From: Streptomyces niphimycinicus
GTDB taxonomy: Bacteria > Actinomycetota > Actinomycetes > Streptomycetales > Streptomycetaceae
DNA length: 64,000 nt
Assembly (NCBI RefSeq): GCF_018883605.1
Contig: NZ_JAHLEM010000032.1
Location: 1 to 64,000 of the forward strand
Direction: 5' to 3'
The position numbers and the translations under genes were made by a program. The first letter of the stretch is position 1; each line of letters opens with the position of its first letter. This document shows, piece by piece, positions 46,422-56,114 of this stretch. Under the pieces are notes generated by a model. It was given only the letters and a program-made list of their open reading frames with translations, made no database searches and was not told where the DNA came from.

Positions 46422-46434
46422 CATGCTGTCCCCC

Positions 46435-47211
46435 ATGACCAGCCGCAAAGCCCTCGTCCGACGCCCCAGCCCCCGCCTCGCCGAGGGGCTTGTCACCCAT
46501 ATCGACCGCACGCCGGTCGACGCCGCGCTGGCGCTGCGGCAGTGGGAGGTCTATGTCGTGGCGCTGCGTGCGCACGGCTGGGAGACGGTGGAGCTGCCGC
46601 CGCTGGACGACTGCCCGGACGGGGTGTTCGTGGAGGACACCATGGTCGTCCACCGGAACGTCGCGGTGATCGCCCGCCCCGGAGCCGAGTCCCGCAGGCC
46701 CGAGACGGCGACGACCGAGGAGGCCGTGACCGGGCTCGGCTGCTCGCTGAACCGGATCCGCGAGCCGGGCACGCTGGAGGGCGGCGACGTCCTGAAGATC
46801 GGCGACACCGTCTACGTGGGACGCGGCGGACGCACCAACGGCGAGGGTATCCGCCAGTTGCGCGCCGCGCTGGAGCCGCTGGGCACACGGGTGGTGGCCG
46901 TACCGGTCAGCAAGGTGCTCCACCTCAAGTCGGCGGTCACCGCGCTGCCGGACGGCACCGTCATCGGCTATCCGCCGCTGGTCGACGACCCCGACGCGTT
47001 CGACCGCTTCCTCCCCGTCCCCGAGGAGTCCGGCGCCCATGTGGTGCTGCTCGGCGGCGGCAAGCTGCTGATGGCTCGGAGCGCGCCGCGCAGTGCCGAG
47101 CTGTTCGCCGACCTCGGCTATGAACCGGTGCCGGTGGACATCAGCGAGTTCGAGAAGCTGGAGGGCTGTGTGACCTGCCTGTCGGTGCGGCTGCGGGAGC
47201 TTTACGCCTGA
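46435..47211 (+). CDS. Dimethylarginine dimethylaminohydrolase
   Basis: This 258-residue DDAH hydrolyses N-methylated arginines to citrulline and methylamines. Family features are MTSRKALVRRPSPRLAEGL, the substrate-binding VFVEDTMVVHRNVAVIARPG, LEGGDVLKIGDTVYVGRGGR, the catalytic His in SKVLHLKSAVTALPDG and the catalytic Cys in EGCVTCLSVRLREL. ATG 46435 is used; ATG 46423 in the same frame is possible. It lies 13 bp behind the GntR gene and ends at a convergent hairpin (47217-47241). Confidence 0.9.
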   Translation: MTSRKALVRRPSPRLAEGLVTHIDRTPVDAALALRQWEVYVVALRAHGWETVELPPLDDCPDGVFVEDTMVVHRNVAVIARPGAESRRPETATTEEAVTGLGCSLNRIREPGTLEGGDVLKIGDTVYVGRGGRTNGEGIRQLRAALEPLGTRVVAVPVSKVLHLKSAVTALPDGTVIGYPPLVDDPDAFDRFLPVPEESGAHVVLLGGGKLLMARSAPRSAELFADLGYEPVPVDISEFEKLEGCVTCLSVRLRELYA

Positions 47212-47216
47212 CCTGG

Positions 47217-47241
47217 GAGCCGGGACCCGGGGGCCCGGCTC
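47217..47241. terminator. Hairpin between convergent DDAH and AAA ATPase genes
   Basis: GAGCCGGG (47217-47224) pairs with CCCGGCTC (47234-47241) around a 9-base loop. It stands just after the DDAH stop and shortly after the ATPase stop on the other strand. Confidence 0.65.
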
Positions 47242-47253
47242 TCAGGCCCCGGT

Positions 47254-48366
<1,113 letters not shown>

Positions 48367-48566
48367 GGTCTGCCTCCTGAGAACGGGGGGGCCGGTGCGT
48401 CGGTCAGCGCACCCGGCCCCATGATCCAGGACCGGGGGCGAGGGCGCACCAAGGTTTGTGGCCGTTTACCGAGCTGTTCCACGGAACCCCACTGGAATGG
48501 GGGCGTTCATGGATACTCTTACCCGTTGCGGGGCGTCAGGGAAGAGAACGGGGCGGGTTGCCCAGG

Positions 48567-49008
48567 TTATGGCAAATGAGGCGCCGGCGGACCGGCGCTC
48601 TGCTCGGCGTCGGCATGGTCACGCCGGCGCTGCCGGCGGCCACCTGTTCCGGCGGGCCCGGCGCGGGCGAGGGGCGGAACGGATCGGAGCCGGCGCGCGG
48701 GAAGACCGGCGCCGCGCGGGACCGGCACCGCGCCCGTGCTCACCCTGTGCTGTGCGCCCGACTGGATGAAGGGCGGCGGCCGTGAGCTGCCCATGATGAC
48801 GCTGCTCGGCCGGTTCGCCCGGGAGTTCCCGCCCGGCACCGCCTTCCGTTCTGTGGACATCGCCGCCGACGGCCGGCCCAACGTCCAGGTGCTCGCCGAC
48901 GATGACGCGGTGCTGGTCGTCAACTCCCTCGACCGGCCGATCGAGGCGAAGGTCGACGGCCGGTCGTTCGGGATGGGCGGATACGAGGTGCGCTGGCTCA
49001 AGCGGTGA
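48567..49008 (+). pseudogene. Remnant of a secreted glycosyl hydrolase (GH39-like)
   Basis: Three pieces of one ancestral gene seem to survive. A signal/lipobox-like start lies at 48576 (MRRRRTGALLGVGMVTPALP). After a frame change near 48700-48730 comes the internal motif PVLTLCCAPDWMKGGG. This runs straight into a C-terminal end (LLGRFAREFPPGTAFRSVDI, VVNSLDRPIEAKVDGRSFGM, GYEVRWLKR). In intact Streptomyces relatives I recall, about 250 residues with the catalytic region separate the last two pieces. So it is a deletion plus frameshift relic. The 90-residue open part from GTG 48736 could still be translated, but would not be an enzyme. Confidence 0.6.
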
Positions 49009-49018
49009 GCCGGTGCCG

Positions 49019-49063
49019 GACGAGGGCGTGGCCACCGTGCGCCTCGGTGGCCACGCCCTCGTC
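49019..49063. terminator. 19-bp-stem terminator
   Basis: GACGAGGGCGTGGCCACCG (49019-49037) pairs perfectly with CGGTGGCCACGCCCTCGTC (49045-49063) around a 7-base loop, between the hydrolase remnant and the convergent membrane-protein gene. The intact stem suggests the convergent gene still uses it. Confidence 0.9.
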
Positions 49064-49078
49064 ACGCCATGGTGCTCG

Positions 49079-49411
49079 CTACGCCATCGTCACAAAGCGC
49101 TGCGCCAGCGCCGCCACCACCACGACCAGCAGCCGCAGCGCGAGCATCGCCTGCGCCACCAGCAGATCCAGCGCGAGCGCGCCCGCCACCGCCGGCACCG
49201 GGCGGAGCAGCGCGTCCAGTCCGCGCAGTGCGCTGCCGATGGCCAGCGCGGGCGCGGCGAGCAGGAAGAACAGCGTGAACGGTGCCCGCAGCGGTGAGTG
49301 GATGTCGGTCAGCGCGAGTGCCGCCCCGATGCCCGCGATGCCGACCGCGGCCCCCGCGATCACCGGCAGCCAGTCCCCACCCGCCGGTCTCTTGTCAGTG
49401 ATGGTATGCAT
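49079..49411 (-). CDS. Small membrane protein of unknown function
   Basis: This 110-residue protein starts at ATG 49411 (MHTITDKRPAGGDWLPVIAG) and has three hydrophobic segments: WLPVIAGAAVGIAGIGAALA, APFTLFFLLAAPALAIGSAL and LDLLVAQAMLALRLLVVVVA. It has no Cys or charged motif suggesting an enzyme. It resembles small actinomycete membrane proteins found near polysaccharide genes, but I do not recognise it with confidence. About 420 bp without a gene lie upstream. Confidence 0.6.
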   Translation of the reverse strand: MHTITDKRPAGGDWLPVIAGAAVGIAGIGAALALTDIHSPLRAPFTLFFLLAAPALAIGSALRGLDALLRPVPAVAGALALDLLVAQAMLALRLLVVVVAALAQRFVTMA

Positions 49412-49837
49412 TGGCGTTCTTTGCCCCCCAAAGCGCCGGATGCCGGGCCTCGATGTCGCGCAGTCGCCAGATGCCGTCAAGGCGGAGAAAGCGTGCGAAC
49501 GGTCCACCCGCGGGCGCCGGGTTGAGTGCCCATCAGTGCTGGTCGCGCCCTATGCGCCGGTCGTGCGCCGGAGGAGTTGGGGTGGGGCGTGGTGACTCAT
49601 CCGCATTCCATCCGGCCTATGGACGTCATTCCGTCCGGCCTGGGGACGTATCGGCCCGGTACCGAAAGATTTTTGCCAACTACCCGCATAGATCGGCCGT
49701 TTGCGCGGGATGACATAGCCATGTCACACCGCTGAAACGATCCCTGGCGGCGTGGCTGACGGTTTCGAACGCGATTGCCCTTTACCGGGTCATCGCGCCT
49801 CATATCGGCACAGCAGTGATCCTGCTAGGGAGATCGA
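49412..49837. promoter_or_regulatory. 426-bp divergent spacer with a palindrome upstream of the SGNH hydrolase
   Basis: No convincing reading frame. It is AT-richer around 49660-49740. TGACAT (49711-49716) and ATGTCA (49721-49726) form an inverted repeat about 110 bases before the hydrolase start. GGGAGATCG (49824-49832) is the SD region of that gene. The promoter is probably near 49740-49800 but is not sharply defined. Confidence 0.5.
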
Positions 49838-50644
49838 ATGAAACTGTCCAGACTCACGGCGACGATGGGTGCGTTCGTCGTCGGTGCCGTCCTCGCCCTC
49901 ACCGGGGCCGGCGCAGCCCATGCCACCGAGAACAGTGCGGGCCCCGCCTATGTGGCGCTGGGCGACTCCTACTCATCCGGCCTCGGCTCGGGCAGCTACG
50001 ACAGCGCCAGCGGTAGCTGTAAGCGCAGCAGCAAGGCGTACCCCGCGCTCTGGGCCGCCGCGCACGCCCCCTCGAGCTTCAACTTCACCGCCTGCTCCGG
50101 CGCCAAGACCGGCGATGTGCTGAACAATCAGCTCGGCCCGCTGGGCTCCGGCACCGGTCTCGTCTCCATCTCCATCGGCGGCAATGACGCCGGCTTCGCC
50201 GACATCATGACCACCTGTGTGCTCCAGTCCGAGTCCACCTGCGTCAACGCGGTCAACAGCGCCAAGACGTTCGTCCAGAACACCCTGCCCGGCAAGCTGG
50301 ACCAGGTCTACAACGCCATCAGCGCCAAGGCCCCCTCGGCGCATGTCGTCGTCCTCGGCTACCCGCGGTTCTACAAGCTGGGCGGCTCCTGCATCGTGGG
50401 CCTCACCGAGACCGAGCGCGCCGCGATCAACAGCGGTGCCGATCTGCTCAACTCCGTCACCGCCAAGCGCGCCGCCGACCACGGCTTCAGCTTCGGCGAC
50501 GTCACCACGACCTTCGCCGGACATGAGATCTGCTCCGGCAACGCCTGGCTGAACAGCGTCACCTTCCCCATCGACGAGTCCTACCACCCCACCCCCGCCG
50601 GCCAGTCCGGTGGCTACCTCCCGGTCTTCAGCTCGGCCGCCTGA
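49838..50644 (+). CDS. Secreted SGNH/GDSL lipase-esterase
   Basis: This 268-residue secreted hydrolase has a Sec signal peptide (MKLSRLTATMGAFVVGAVLA, cleavage near ALTGAGAAHA). The mature part has block I YVALGDSYSSGLGSG with the catalytic Ser, the oxyanion Gly in SGAKTGDVL, Asn in ISIGGNDAGFADI, and His in DESYHPTPAGQSGG. Six Cys residues would form three disulfides, as in Streptomyces SGNH lipases. It probably acts on extracellular lipid or phospholipid esters. A hairpin terminator follows at 50670. Confidence 0.92.
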   Translation: MKLSRLTATMGAFVVGAVLALTGAGAAHATENSAGPAYVALGDSYSSGLGSGSYDSASGSCKRSSKAYPALWAAAHAPSSFNFTACSGAKTGDVLNNQLGPLGSGTGLVSISIGGNDAGFADIMTTCVLQSESTCVNAVNSAKTFVQNTLPGKLDQVYNAISAKAPSAHVVVLGYPRFYKLGGSCIVGLTETERAAINSGADLLNSVTAKRAADHGFSFGDVTTTFAGHEICSGNAWLNSVTFPIDESYHPTPAGQSGGYLPVFSSAA

Positions 50645-50669
50645 CCGTCGCCCGCCACCACACGCACAG

Positions 50670-50698
50670 GAGGAGGCCCCGGCCGTCGGGGCCTCCTC
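50670..50698. terminator. Hairpin terminator after the SGNH hydrolase
   Basis: GAGGAGGCCCC (50670-50680) pairs with GGGGCCTCCTC (50688-50698) around a 7-base loop, between convergent genes. Serves both strands. Confidence 0.85.
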
Positions 50699-50737
50699 GC
50701 GGGCCGTGGTCACCGGGCGACCCGGGCCGGATCCACC

Positions 50738-52381
50738 TCAGCCGAGCGTGGTCGCCGCCCCCCTCAGCACCAGTCCACACCCGAGCGCGAGTACGACGGC
50801 GGCAGTTCCGACGGGCGAGGCCCGGCGCACCGCCCCCAGCAGCCGGTCGATCCGGCCCCCCGACGCCTTACGGGCCGCCAGCCGCTCCGTGGCCCGCACG
50901 CCCAGCCGCACCGCGGCGAACCCGGCCAGCGTGAGCGTCAGCGCCAGCCCGAGCCCGTACGCCACCACCAGGACGAAGCCGAACCACGCCTGGCCCAGCG
51001 CGGCCGCGCCGACGAGCACGATGACGGCGGAGGGACTGGGCACCATGCCCCCGGCGAAGCCGAGCAGCAGCGTGCCGCGCAGAGTGGGCCGCACCTCATG
51101 GGTGTGGGTGTGACCGTCGCCGTGGTCGTGCGAATGCGTGTGACCGTGTGCATGGTCGTGTGCGTGGTCGTGGTCGTGGTCGTGCGTGTGGTCATGACCG
51201 TGCTCGTGGCCGTGGTGATGGGCGCGCGCCTGCCGGTGGCGGCGCAGTGCCTTGCGGAGCAGCCCCGCCCCGGCCACCGCCACCAGCACACCGCTCGCGA
51301 TGCCCAGCCATGAGATCACCGATGGGGCCGCCGCCGACCCCGCCGTGACCAGCAGCCCCAGCGCGAACACCCCCAAGGTGTGCGTAACCGTCACCGACGC
51401 GCCCAGCGCCAGCACATCGCGCAGCGCGCCGCGCCCGCCCGCCGCGGCCGCCGCCGCCATCATCGTCTTGCCGTGGCCGGGGGCCAGGGCGTGCATCGCC
51501 CCCAGCAGTACGGCGGTGGCGAAGGCCGTAAGGGCGAAGCCGAGGGTGATGTCATGGCGCGCCACCATGGAGGTGAGCGCCTGCGTCCAGCGGTCCACAC
51601 CGCGCGGCAGCACCGACGAGCCGATCGCGTCGTCCCGGACGGACTCCGCCGTGGCGGCGAGCGCGGGCCCGCCCGCTGTGACGCGCAGCGCGGCCGACCG
51701 CTGATCGGGCGGCGAGGAGAGCTGCCCCGCCGGATAGCGGGTCAGCCGGTGGGAGGCGGAGGTCTTGGGGACGTCGGCGTCGGTGAGTGTCATACGGTCG
51801 CCCTGCGCGGTCACCTCCCGCCAGCCGGGGCCCGTACCGATGTCCTGTGGGCGGTACGCGACGGCCGTCCGTTCGCCGTGCCCCAGCGCGGACGTCAGCC
51901 CGCACTCCACCCGCAGGGTCGGCAGCCCGGCCTGGCCGGGGCGCCGGCGGGCCCGGGCGTGCCCGTCGCGTACGGGCACCCGGCGCCCGTCCACGGTCAG
52001 CCGCGCCCCCTCCGCCGCCCTCGCGCACCGCCGGGCCGCCCATGCGTCCAACTCCCGCCCGGACAGGGCGTCGTCGCCGTCACGGTCGATCTCCGGCTTC
52101 GCCTGCGCGGAGGGGATCTCGGCGAGGTCCTCGACATGGTCGACCCGCAGCGTCCCGGGGGTGACCACCAGCCCGTCGTAACGGTTGACGGTGAAGTTGC
52201 CGAGCGGATGCGCCTCCGCGCTCCCGGTGGGCAGCACCACCAGCGCGACGGCCGCCATCAGCACACCGGCGGCCGTCAGCCGCCAACGGGTGCGCCGCCT
52301 CGGGGGCGTGCCCCGGGTTTCCCCCGCGAAGGTTCGGGGGCGGGCGGCGGCTCGGGACGGGGCGGGGTGCGCAAGGGTCAT
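50738..52381 (-). CDS. Nickel/cobalt exporter-like membrane protein with EF-hand and His-rich loop
   Basis: This 547-residue protein has a signal-anchor start and the processed-like end AEAHPLGNFTVNRYDGL. An extracytoplasmic domain of about 250 residues contains an EF-hand-type loop (DRDGDDALSGRE). A RcnA/NicO-like membrane domain of six or so helices begins at ITLGFALTAFATAVLLGAMH, with the metal motif HALAPGHGKTMMAA. A cytoplasmic loop (about residues 395-440) has some 20 His residues. Such proteins move Ni2+/Co2+ out or store them. ATG 52381 overlaps the stop of the TPR gene upstream; it ends the DUF4331-TPR-exporter operon. Confidence 0.85.
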   Translation of the reverse strand: MTLAHPAPSRAAARPRTFAGETRGTPPRRRTRWRLTAAGVLMAAVALVVLPTGSAEAHPLGNFTVNRYDGLVVTPGTLRVDHVEDLAEIPSAQAKPEIDRDGDDALSGRELDAWAARRCARAAEGARLTVDGRRVPVRDGHARARRRPGQAGLPTLRVECGLTSALGHGERTAVAYRPQDIGTGPGWREVTAQGDRMTLTDADVPKTSASHRLTRYPAGQLSSPPDQRSAALRVTAGGPALAATAESVRDDAIGSSVLPRGVDRWTQALTSMVARHDITLGFALTAFATAVLLGAMHALAPGHGKTMMAAAAAAGGRGALRDVLALGASVTVTHTLGVFALGLLVTAGSAAAPSVISWLGIASGVLVAVAGAGLLRKALRRHRQARAHHHGHEHGHDHTHDHDHDHAHDHAHGHTHSHDHGDGHTHTHEVRPTLRGTLLLGFAGGMVPSPSAVIVLVGAAALGQAWFGFVLVVAYGLGLALTLTLAGFAAVRLGVRATERLAARKASGGRIDRLLGAVRRASPVGTAAVVLALGCGLVLRGAATTLG

Positions 52382-53739
52382 CGGGCACCCCCCAGCGCCT
52401 TCAGCGCGGCCTTCGCCGCCCGCGCGCCGGTCGGGGAGAAGCCCGGGTTGAGGTCGAGCGCGGCCTTCAGGTGGCGGCGCGCCGACGTGTCGTCGCCGAG
52501 GGACTTCTCGATGACGCCCCGGTGGTAGAGGAACGCCGCGTTGCGATAGCCGGGCCCGGCGGCGCGCTCGGCGTACTCCAGGGCCCTCTCGTCCTCGCCG
52601 TCGCGGTGCAGGGCCCAGGCCAGCGCGTCCGCCGTATGCACGGTCCGCCGCCGGGCCCATTCGGCGCGGGCCGCCTTCAGCGCCTCCTTCACCTCGCCGT
52701 GGTCGGCCGCCACCAGCGCGCTGTCCAGGTCGGTCGCCACACCGTTGGCCCGCGCGAGCGTGATCCAGGTGCCGACCACCGAGTACTGCCGCCGCGCCAG
52801 GGAGCGGTCGCCCCGCGCCTCGTACGCCTCGCCCAGCGCCGCCAGCTCCGCGGGCAGCGGATAACGCCGTACGACCGCCGCCAGATCGCGGATCCCCGCC
52901 TTCTGGCGGCCGTCCGCGACCGAGGTGCGGCCGCGGCCCTCCAGCGCCGGGAGATAGCCGGGCACGGCGCGCAGCGCGGTGGCGTACGCGCGCCGCGCGG
53001 TGTCGTACTCGCCCTGGTTCCAGGCGAGTTGGCCGAGCGCCGTCGAGACGTAGGCGATATCGCTGGGCGAGGTCGCGCAGTCCTGTGCGCGCAGCAGCAC
53101 CCGGCGCGCCCCGGCCGGGTCGCCGCGCAGTTCGAGGACGTAGCCGAGGCGGGTGAAGACGGGGATGCCGGGGCGCAGCGAGTCGGCCTTCCTGGCGGCC
53201 TGGTACGCGTCCTGGTAGCGGCCCAGCTCGACGAGGGCGTCCACCCGGACGGCCAGCGCCCCCTGGCTGTAGGAGTTCACCTTCAGGGCCTGGTCGGCGT
53301 CGCGCAGCGCGCCCCGGAAGTCATGGCGGGCGGCGGCGAGCGAGGCGCGCCCGGCGAGCGCCACGTCGTTGTCGCGCGGCTGGAGGGACAGGGACCGGGC
53401 GAACGCCCTCTCGGCCTGCGGATAGCGGGTGGGGTCGCCGCTGGTCCTGGCCTGCTCGACATAGGCCGCGCCGAGACCGGCCCAGCTTTCCGCGTCCTTC
53501 GGCTCGCCGCGCAGATGGGTCTGCATGGCGCCGATCTGCCGGGCCAGGCCGTCGCCGCTGAGCTGCTCGTACCGCGCGGCGGCCGGGCGCACCCCGCGGG
53601 CGGCGTCCTGGCCGCCGCCGGACCCGCCCGGCCCGGCCGAGGCGCCGATCACGACCGAGGTGGCGGTCAGCCCGGCCGCGAGCGCGAACACCACGGCCGC
53701 GGTCCTGGCCGTATGGGGAAGGAATGGCCGAAGAGCCAT
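52378..53739 (-). CDS. TPR-repeat protein with N-terminal membrane segment
   Basis: This 453-residue protein begins with a signal or membrane anchor (ARTAAVVFALAAGLTATSVV) and then carries about eight tetratricopeptide repeats (for example AESWAGLGAAYVEQARTSGD, AALGQLAWNQGEYDTARRAY-like units, ALHRDGEDERALEYAERAAG). TPR arrays mediate protein-protein contacts, here probably outside the membrane for the flanking exporter and DUF4331 protein. Start choice is uncertain: ATG 53739 is used; ATG 53760 and TTG 53769 are in frame. Coupled to the exporter gene by ATGA overlap. Confidence 0.8.
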   Translation of the reverse strand: MALRPFLPHTARTAAVVFALAAGLTATSVVIGASAGPGGSGGGQDAARGVRPAAARYEQLSGDGLARQIGAMQTHLRGEPKDAESWAGLGAAYVEQARTSGDPTRYPQAERAFARSLSLQPRDNDVALAGRASLAAARHDFRGALRDADQALKVNSYSQGALAVRVDALVELGRYQDAYQAARKADSLRPGIPVFTRLGYVLELRGDPAGARRVLLRAQDCATSPSDIAYVSTALGQLAWNQGEYDTARRAYATALRAVPGYLPALEGRGRTSVADGRQKAGIRDLAAVVRRYPLPAELAALGEAYEARGDRSLARRQYSVVGTWITLARANGVATDLDSALVAADHGEVKEALKAARAEWARRRTVHTADALAWALHRDGEDERALEYAERAAGPGYRNAAFLYHRGVIEKSLGDDTSARRHLKAALDLNPGFSPTGARAAKAALKALGGAR

Positions 53740-55382
53740 GGTGAAAGCTGCCTTTCGCATGAGCGCCAACGCGCGATGGGACGGAAGGGGTGGTGGGCGT
53801 GGGCGCGGCCGCCGCGCGGGTGTCGGCGGGGCGGCGCCCGGTGATACGGGCCCGAGGGCGCCCGTGGTTCAGTGCCGGCGCATGCGGGAGCCCGCCGGCG
53901 CGACCGCATCCAGAGGAATCCGAGGCCCAGCAGCAGCACGGCCCCGCCACCGGCCGCCGCGGACCCGGCCAGCACCATGTTGTCGTCGGAGGAGGAGCCG
54001 ATGCCCGAACCGCCGTTCAGCAGCGACTGCCCGGCGCTCTTCTGGACCGCCTTGGCGTCCGAGCCGGAGCTGGGCAGTGCCAGATACGGGAAGGAGCCGC
54101 CGAACTTCTGGTCGTTCGCGTCCACCGCGTCGCCCAGGTCGTTCTTCTTGCCGAGCAGCTCGCCCTCCATGGCCTGGAGCGCGATGTCCAGGACGTCGTC
54201 GGAGAGCCTGCGGCCGTTGGGGAAGCCCGCGTTGTCACCGTCCAGGACGCCCAGCCGCTTGGGGCTGCCCGTGGGCGGGATGGAGGTGTTGAGCCGTAGC
54301 TCCTCGGCGGGGCGGACGTTCGGCGGCTGGTTGAGCCCCGGCACCCCGGTGAGGAACGCCTGCACCAGGTCGTCGCGCGGGGTGTCCGGGGCCTTGATCT
54401 TGTAGATCTGCTCCACCAGCTTGGGGAGTTCGGGTTCCTGGACGAACTTCAGGAACTGCCCGTCGTCCCACGGCGCGGAGGCGTTGAACTTGTCCTTGTC
54501 CTTGCGCGGGATGACCACCTCGTTGACCAGCGGGCTGCCGAGCCGGGAGACCTGCGTCCAGTCGCCGTCGGCGGTCTGGCGGTGGGTGGTGGCCCATACG
54601 CCGATCACGGGCTGGTCCTTGGACTCGGTCAGCGCCGACGTCGGGACCTGGAGGGACATCGACTGGACGTTGTAGCCCTTGAGGGTGTCATTGCCGACCT
54701 CGGACATGTCGCCGCCGTACAGCAGGTCGAAGACGCGCAGATCGAGGAAGAACGGGTCGTCGGCCTGGCCCGCGAAGGCGGTCGAGCCCCCGCTGTAGCC
54801 GATCTTCCGCACCGCCTGATCGCGGAGCTTCTGGTAGTCGGGCATGGACGCCTTGCCGACGTTCGAGGGGGCGACCGGCAGATCGCTGCCGAGCCTGGCA
54901 CGGGCGACGGCCTTCTGATGCTTGAGCTTGATGACTTCGAGGTCGTATGTCTGGGTGAAGTTGAGGGTCGCGTCCTCGAGCGAGTTGACCGGGCCGGTGT
55001 TGTAGAGGAACGTGTCGCCGTTCTTGAGGTGGTCCTTGAAGGTCCACCGGAACAGCAGATCGCCCTGGCCGTCGCCGTTGTTGTCGACATGCAGGTCGTA
55101 GCGGGCGTCATGGGCGAACTTGTAGAAGTTGGGGCCGCCCGCCGGGTCCTGGAACGGCAGCACATTGACGACCATGGTGGTCGTGTCCGGCTTGTCCGGG
55201 CTGACGAACGCGTAGACGTCCGTGGCGTCGTACTGCGGCTGACCGGAGATCAGCGGCGCCTCGCGGTGGCTCGAAGCCTGCGCCGTCCCGGGCCGAAGTA
55301 CGGCCACACCGGCGGCCGTGAGCCCGCCGGCGGCCAGTGCGGCGCTCACCAGCACGGCCATGCTCTTGGTGGTTGCGGTCAT
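53667..55382 (-). CDS. DUF4331 surface protein, apparently read through at its 3' end
   Basis: This 571-residue protein has a signal peptide (MAVLVSAALAAGGLTAAGVA) and a DUF4331 body with the usual ASSHREAPLISGQPQYDATD start, DVYAFVSPDKPDTTTMVVNV, FRWTFKDHLKNGDTFLYN and DTPRDDLVQAFLTGVPGLNQ. A C-terminal anchor (GGGAVLLLGLGFLWMRSRRR) should end it. Instead about 70 Arg/Pro/His-rich residues follow and run 73 bp into the TPR gene. A stop in another frame (CGGCACTGA, near 53870 on the minus strand) suggests a small frameshift lost the original stop. ATG 55382 follows AAGGA by 8 bases. Function of DUF4331 is unknown. Confidence 0.8.
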   Translation of the reverse strand: MTATTKSMAVLVSAALAAGGLTAAGVAVLRPGTAQASSHREAPLISGQPQYDATDVYAFVSPDKPDTTTMVVNVLPFQDPAGGPNFYKFAHDARYDLHVDNNGDGQGDLLFRWTFKDHLKNGDTFLYNTGPVNSLEDATLNFTQTYDLEVIKLKHQKAVARARLGSDLPVAPSNVGKASMPDYQKLRDQAVRKIGYSGGSTAFAGQADDPFFLDLRVFDLLYGGDMSEVGNDTLKGYNVQSMSLQVPTSALTESKDQPVIGVWATTHRQTADGDWTQVSRLGSPLVNEVVIPRKDKDKFNASAPWDDGQFLKFVQEPELPKLVEQIYKIKAPDTPRDDLVQAFLTGVPGLNQPPNVRPAEELRLNTSIPPTGSPKRLGVLDGDNAGFPNGRRLSDDVLDIALQAMEGELLGKKNDLGDAVDANDQKFGGSFPYLALPSSGSDAKAVQKSAGQSLLNGGSGIGSSSDDNMVLAGSAAAGGGAVLLLGLGFLWMRSRRRAPACAGTEPRAPSGPYHRAPPRRHPRGGRAHAHHPFRPIARWRSCERQLSPWLFGHSFPIRPGPRPWCSRSRPG

Positions 55383-55604
55383 CCTGTAGGTCCTTCGCAC
55401 GCTTGTCGGAGCAGTCCTTCAAGCGGCTGTTCGGGCCCGGCGAACGGATGGATTGGTCGGCCCGGGAATTTGTTTGCGGGTGATAGGTATCGTCAACACC
55501 CTTGACTCGGTGGTGAATCCGGAACATGGGATGCGTGGGTGACGGCTCGGGGAGGTAGGGTTACTCTGCCCGGGGCGGGTGCCCTCGTACGGGTGGGGAG
55601 TGTC

Positions 55605-55868
55605 ATGGAGCAGATAACGGTACGAAGCAGGCCACGAGTGCCTGCGATCAACTGCGGAAGCGGTGCGTCCAGCGCGCGGCTCGAGCGCCACCTCGCGGTG
55701 ATGGGCGGCCCTGCCGTCCCCCAGCGGGAGGCGGAGGGCGCGACGGTGCTGATGCAGGAGCTGACCGCGCGCGATCACACGCGTGCGAGGAACAACCGGG
55801 GTGCGCGGGTGTCGCTGTTCGCGCCGCTGCGCCGGTTGCGCCGCACGTTGTTCGGCAACCACGGCTGA
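55605..55868 (+). CDS. Small conserved-looking basic protein
   Basis: This 87-residue frame begins MEQITVRSRPRVPAINCGSG and ends VSLFAPLRRLRRTLFGNHG, net basic, with a GGGGAG four bases before ATG 55605. Codon bias fits a real gene and the C-terminus could form an amphipathic helix (LFAPLRRLRRTLFG) able to touch membrane. I believe similar proteins occur in other streptomycetes but cannot name a family. Divergent from DUF4331, with a 222-bp spacer (55383-55604) in which I see no clear site. Confidence 0.55.
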   Translation: MEQITVRSRPRVPAINCGSGASSARLERHLAVMGGPAVPQREAEGATVLMQELTARDHTRARNNRGARVSLFAPLRRLRRTLFGNHG

Positions 55869-56114
55869 CCCGGCCGGCCCGTAGGCGTCTTCGTTCGTCA
55901 TCCCGGGCAGGCACGGGGGCAACCGGTTCGCTCCAGCCGGTGAGTCCGTGCTGTGATCCACCCCACGCCGATGTTGCCGTGGGATGCCGACGAGAGGCCA
56001 GGCCGGCCGTACGGCCATGGACAGTGGGAGGCGCGTCCGGAGACGGGCGCGCCTTTCGTATGTGCGGGCTCAGCGGACTCAGTGGGCTCGGCGGACTCAG
56101 TGGGCTCAGTGGGC
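55869..56114. repeat. Spacer with short tandem repeats
   Basis: This 246-bp gap holds degenerate GGACTCAGTGGGCTC-type units in tandem between about 56067 and 56118, immediately downstream of the ISP-like gene on the minus strand. No gene is seen. Part of the repeat reaches the stop codon of that gene. Confidence 0.7.
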
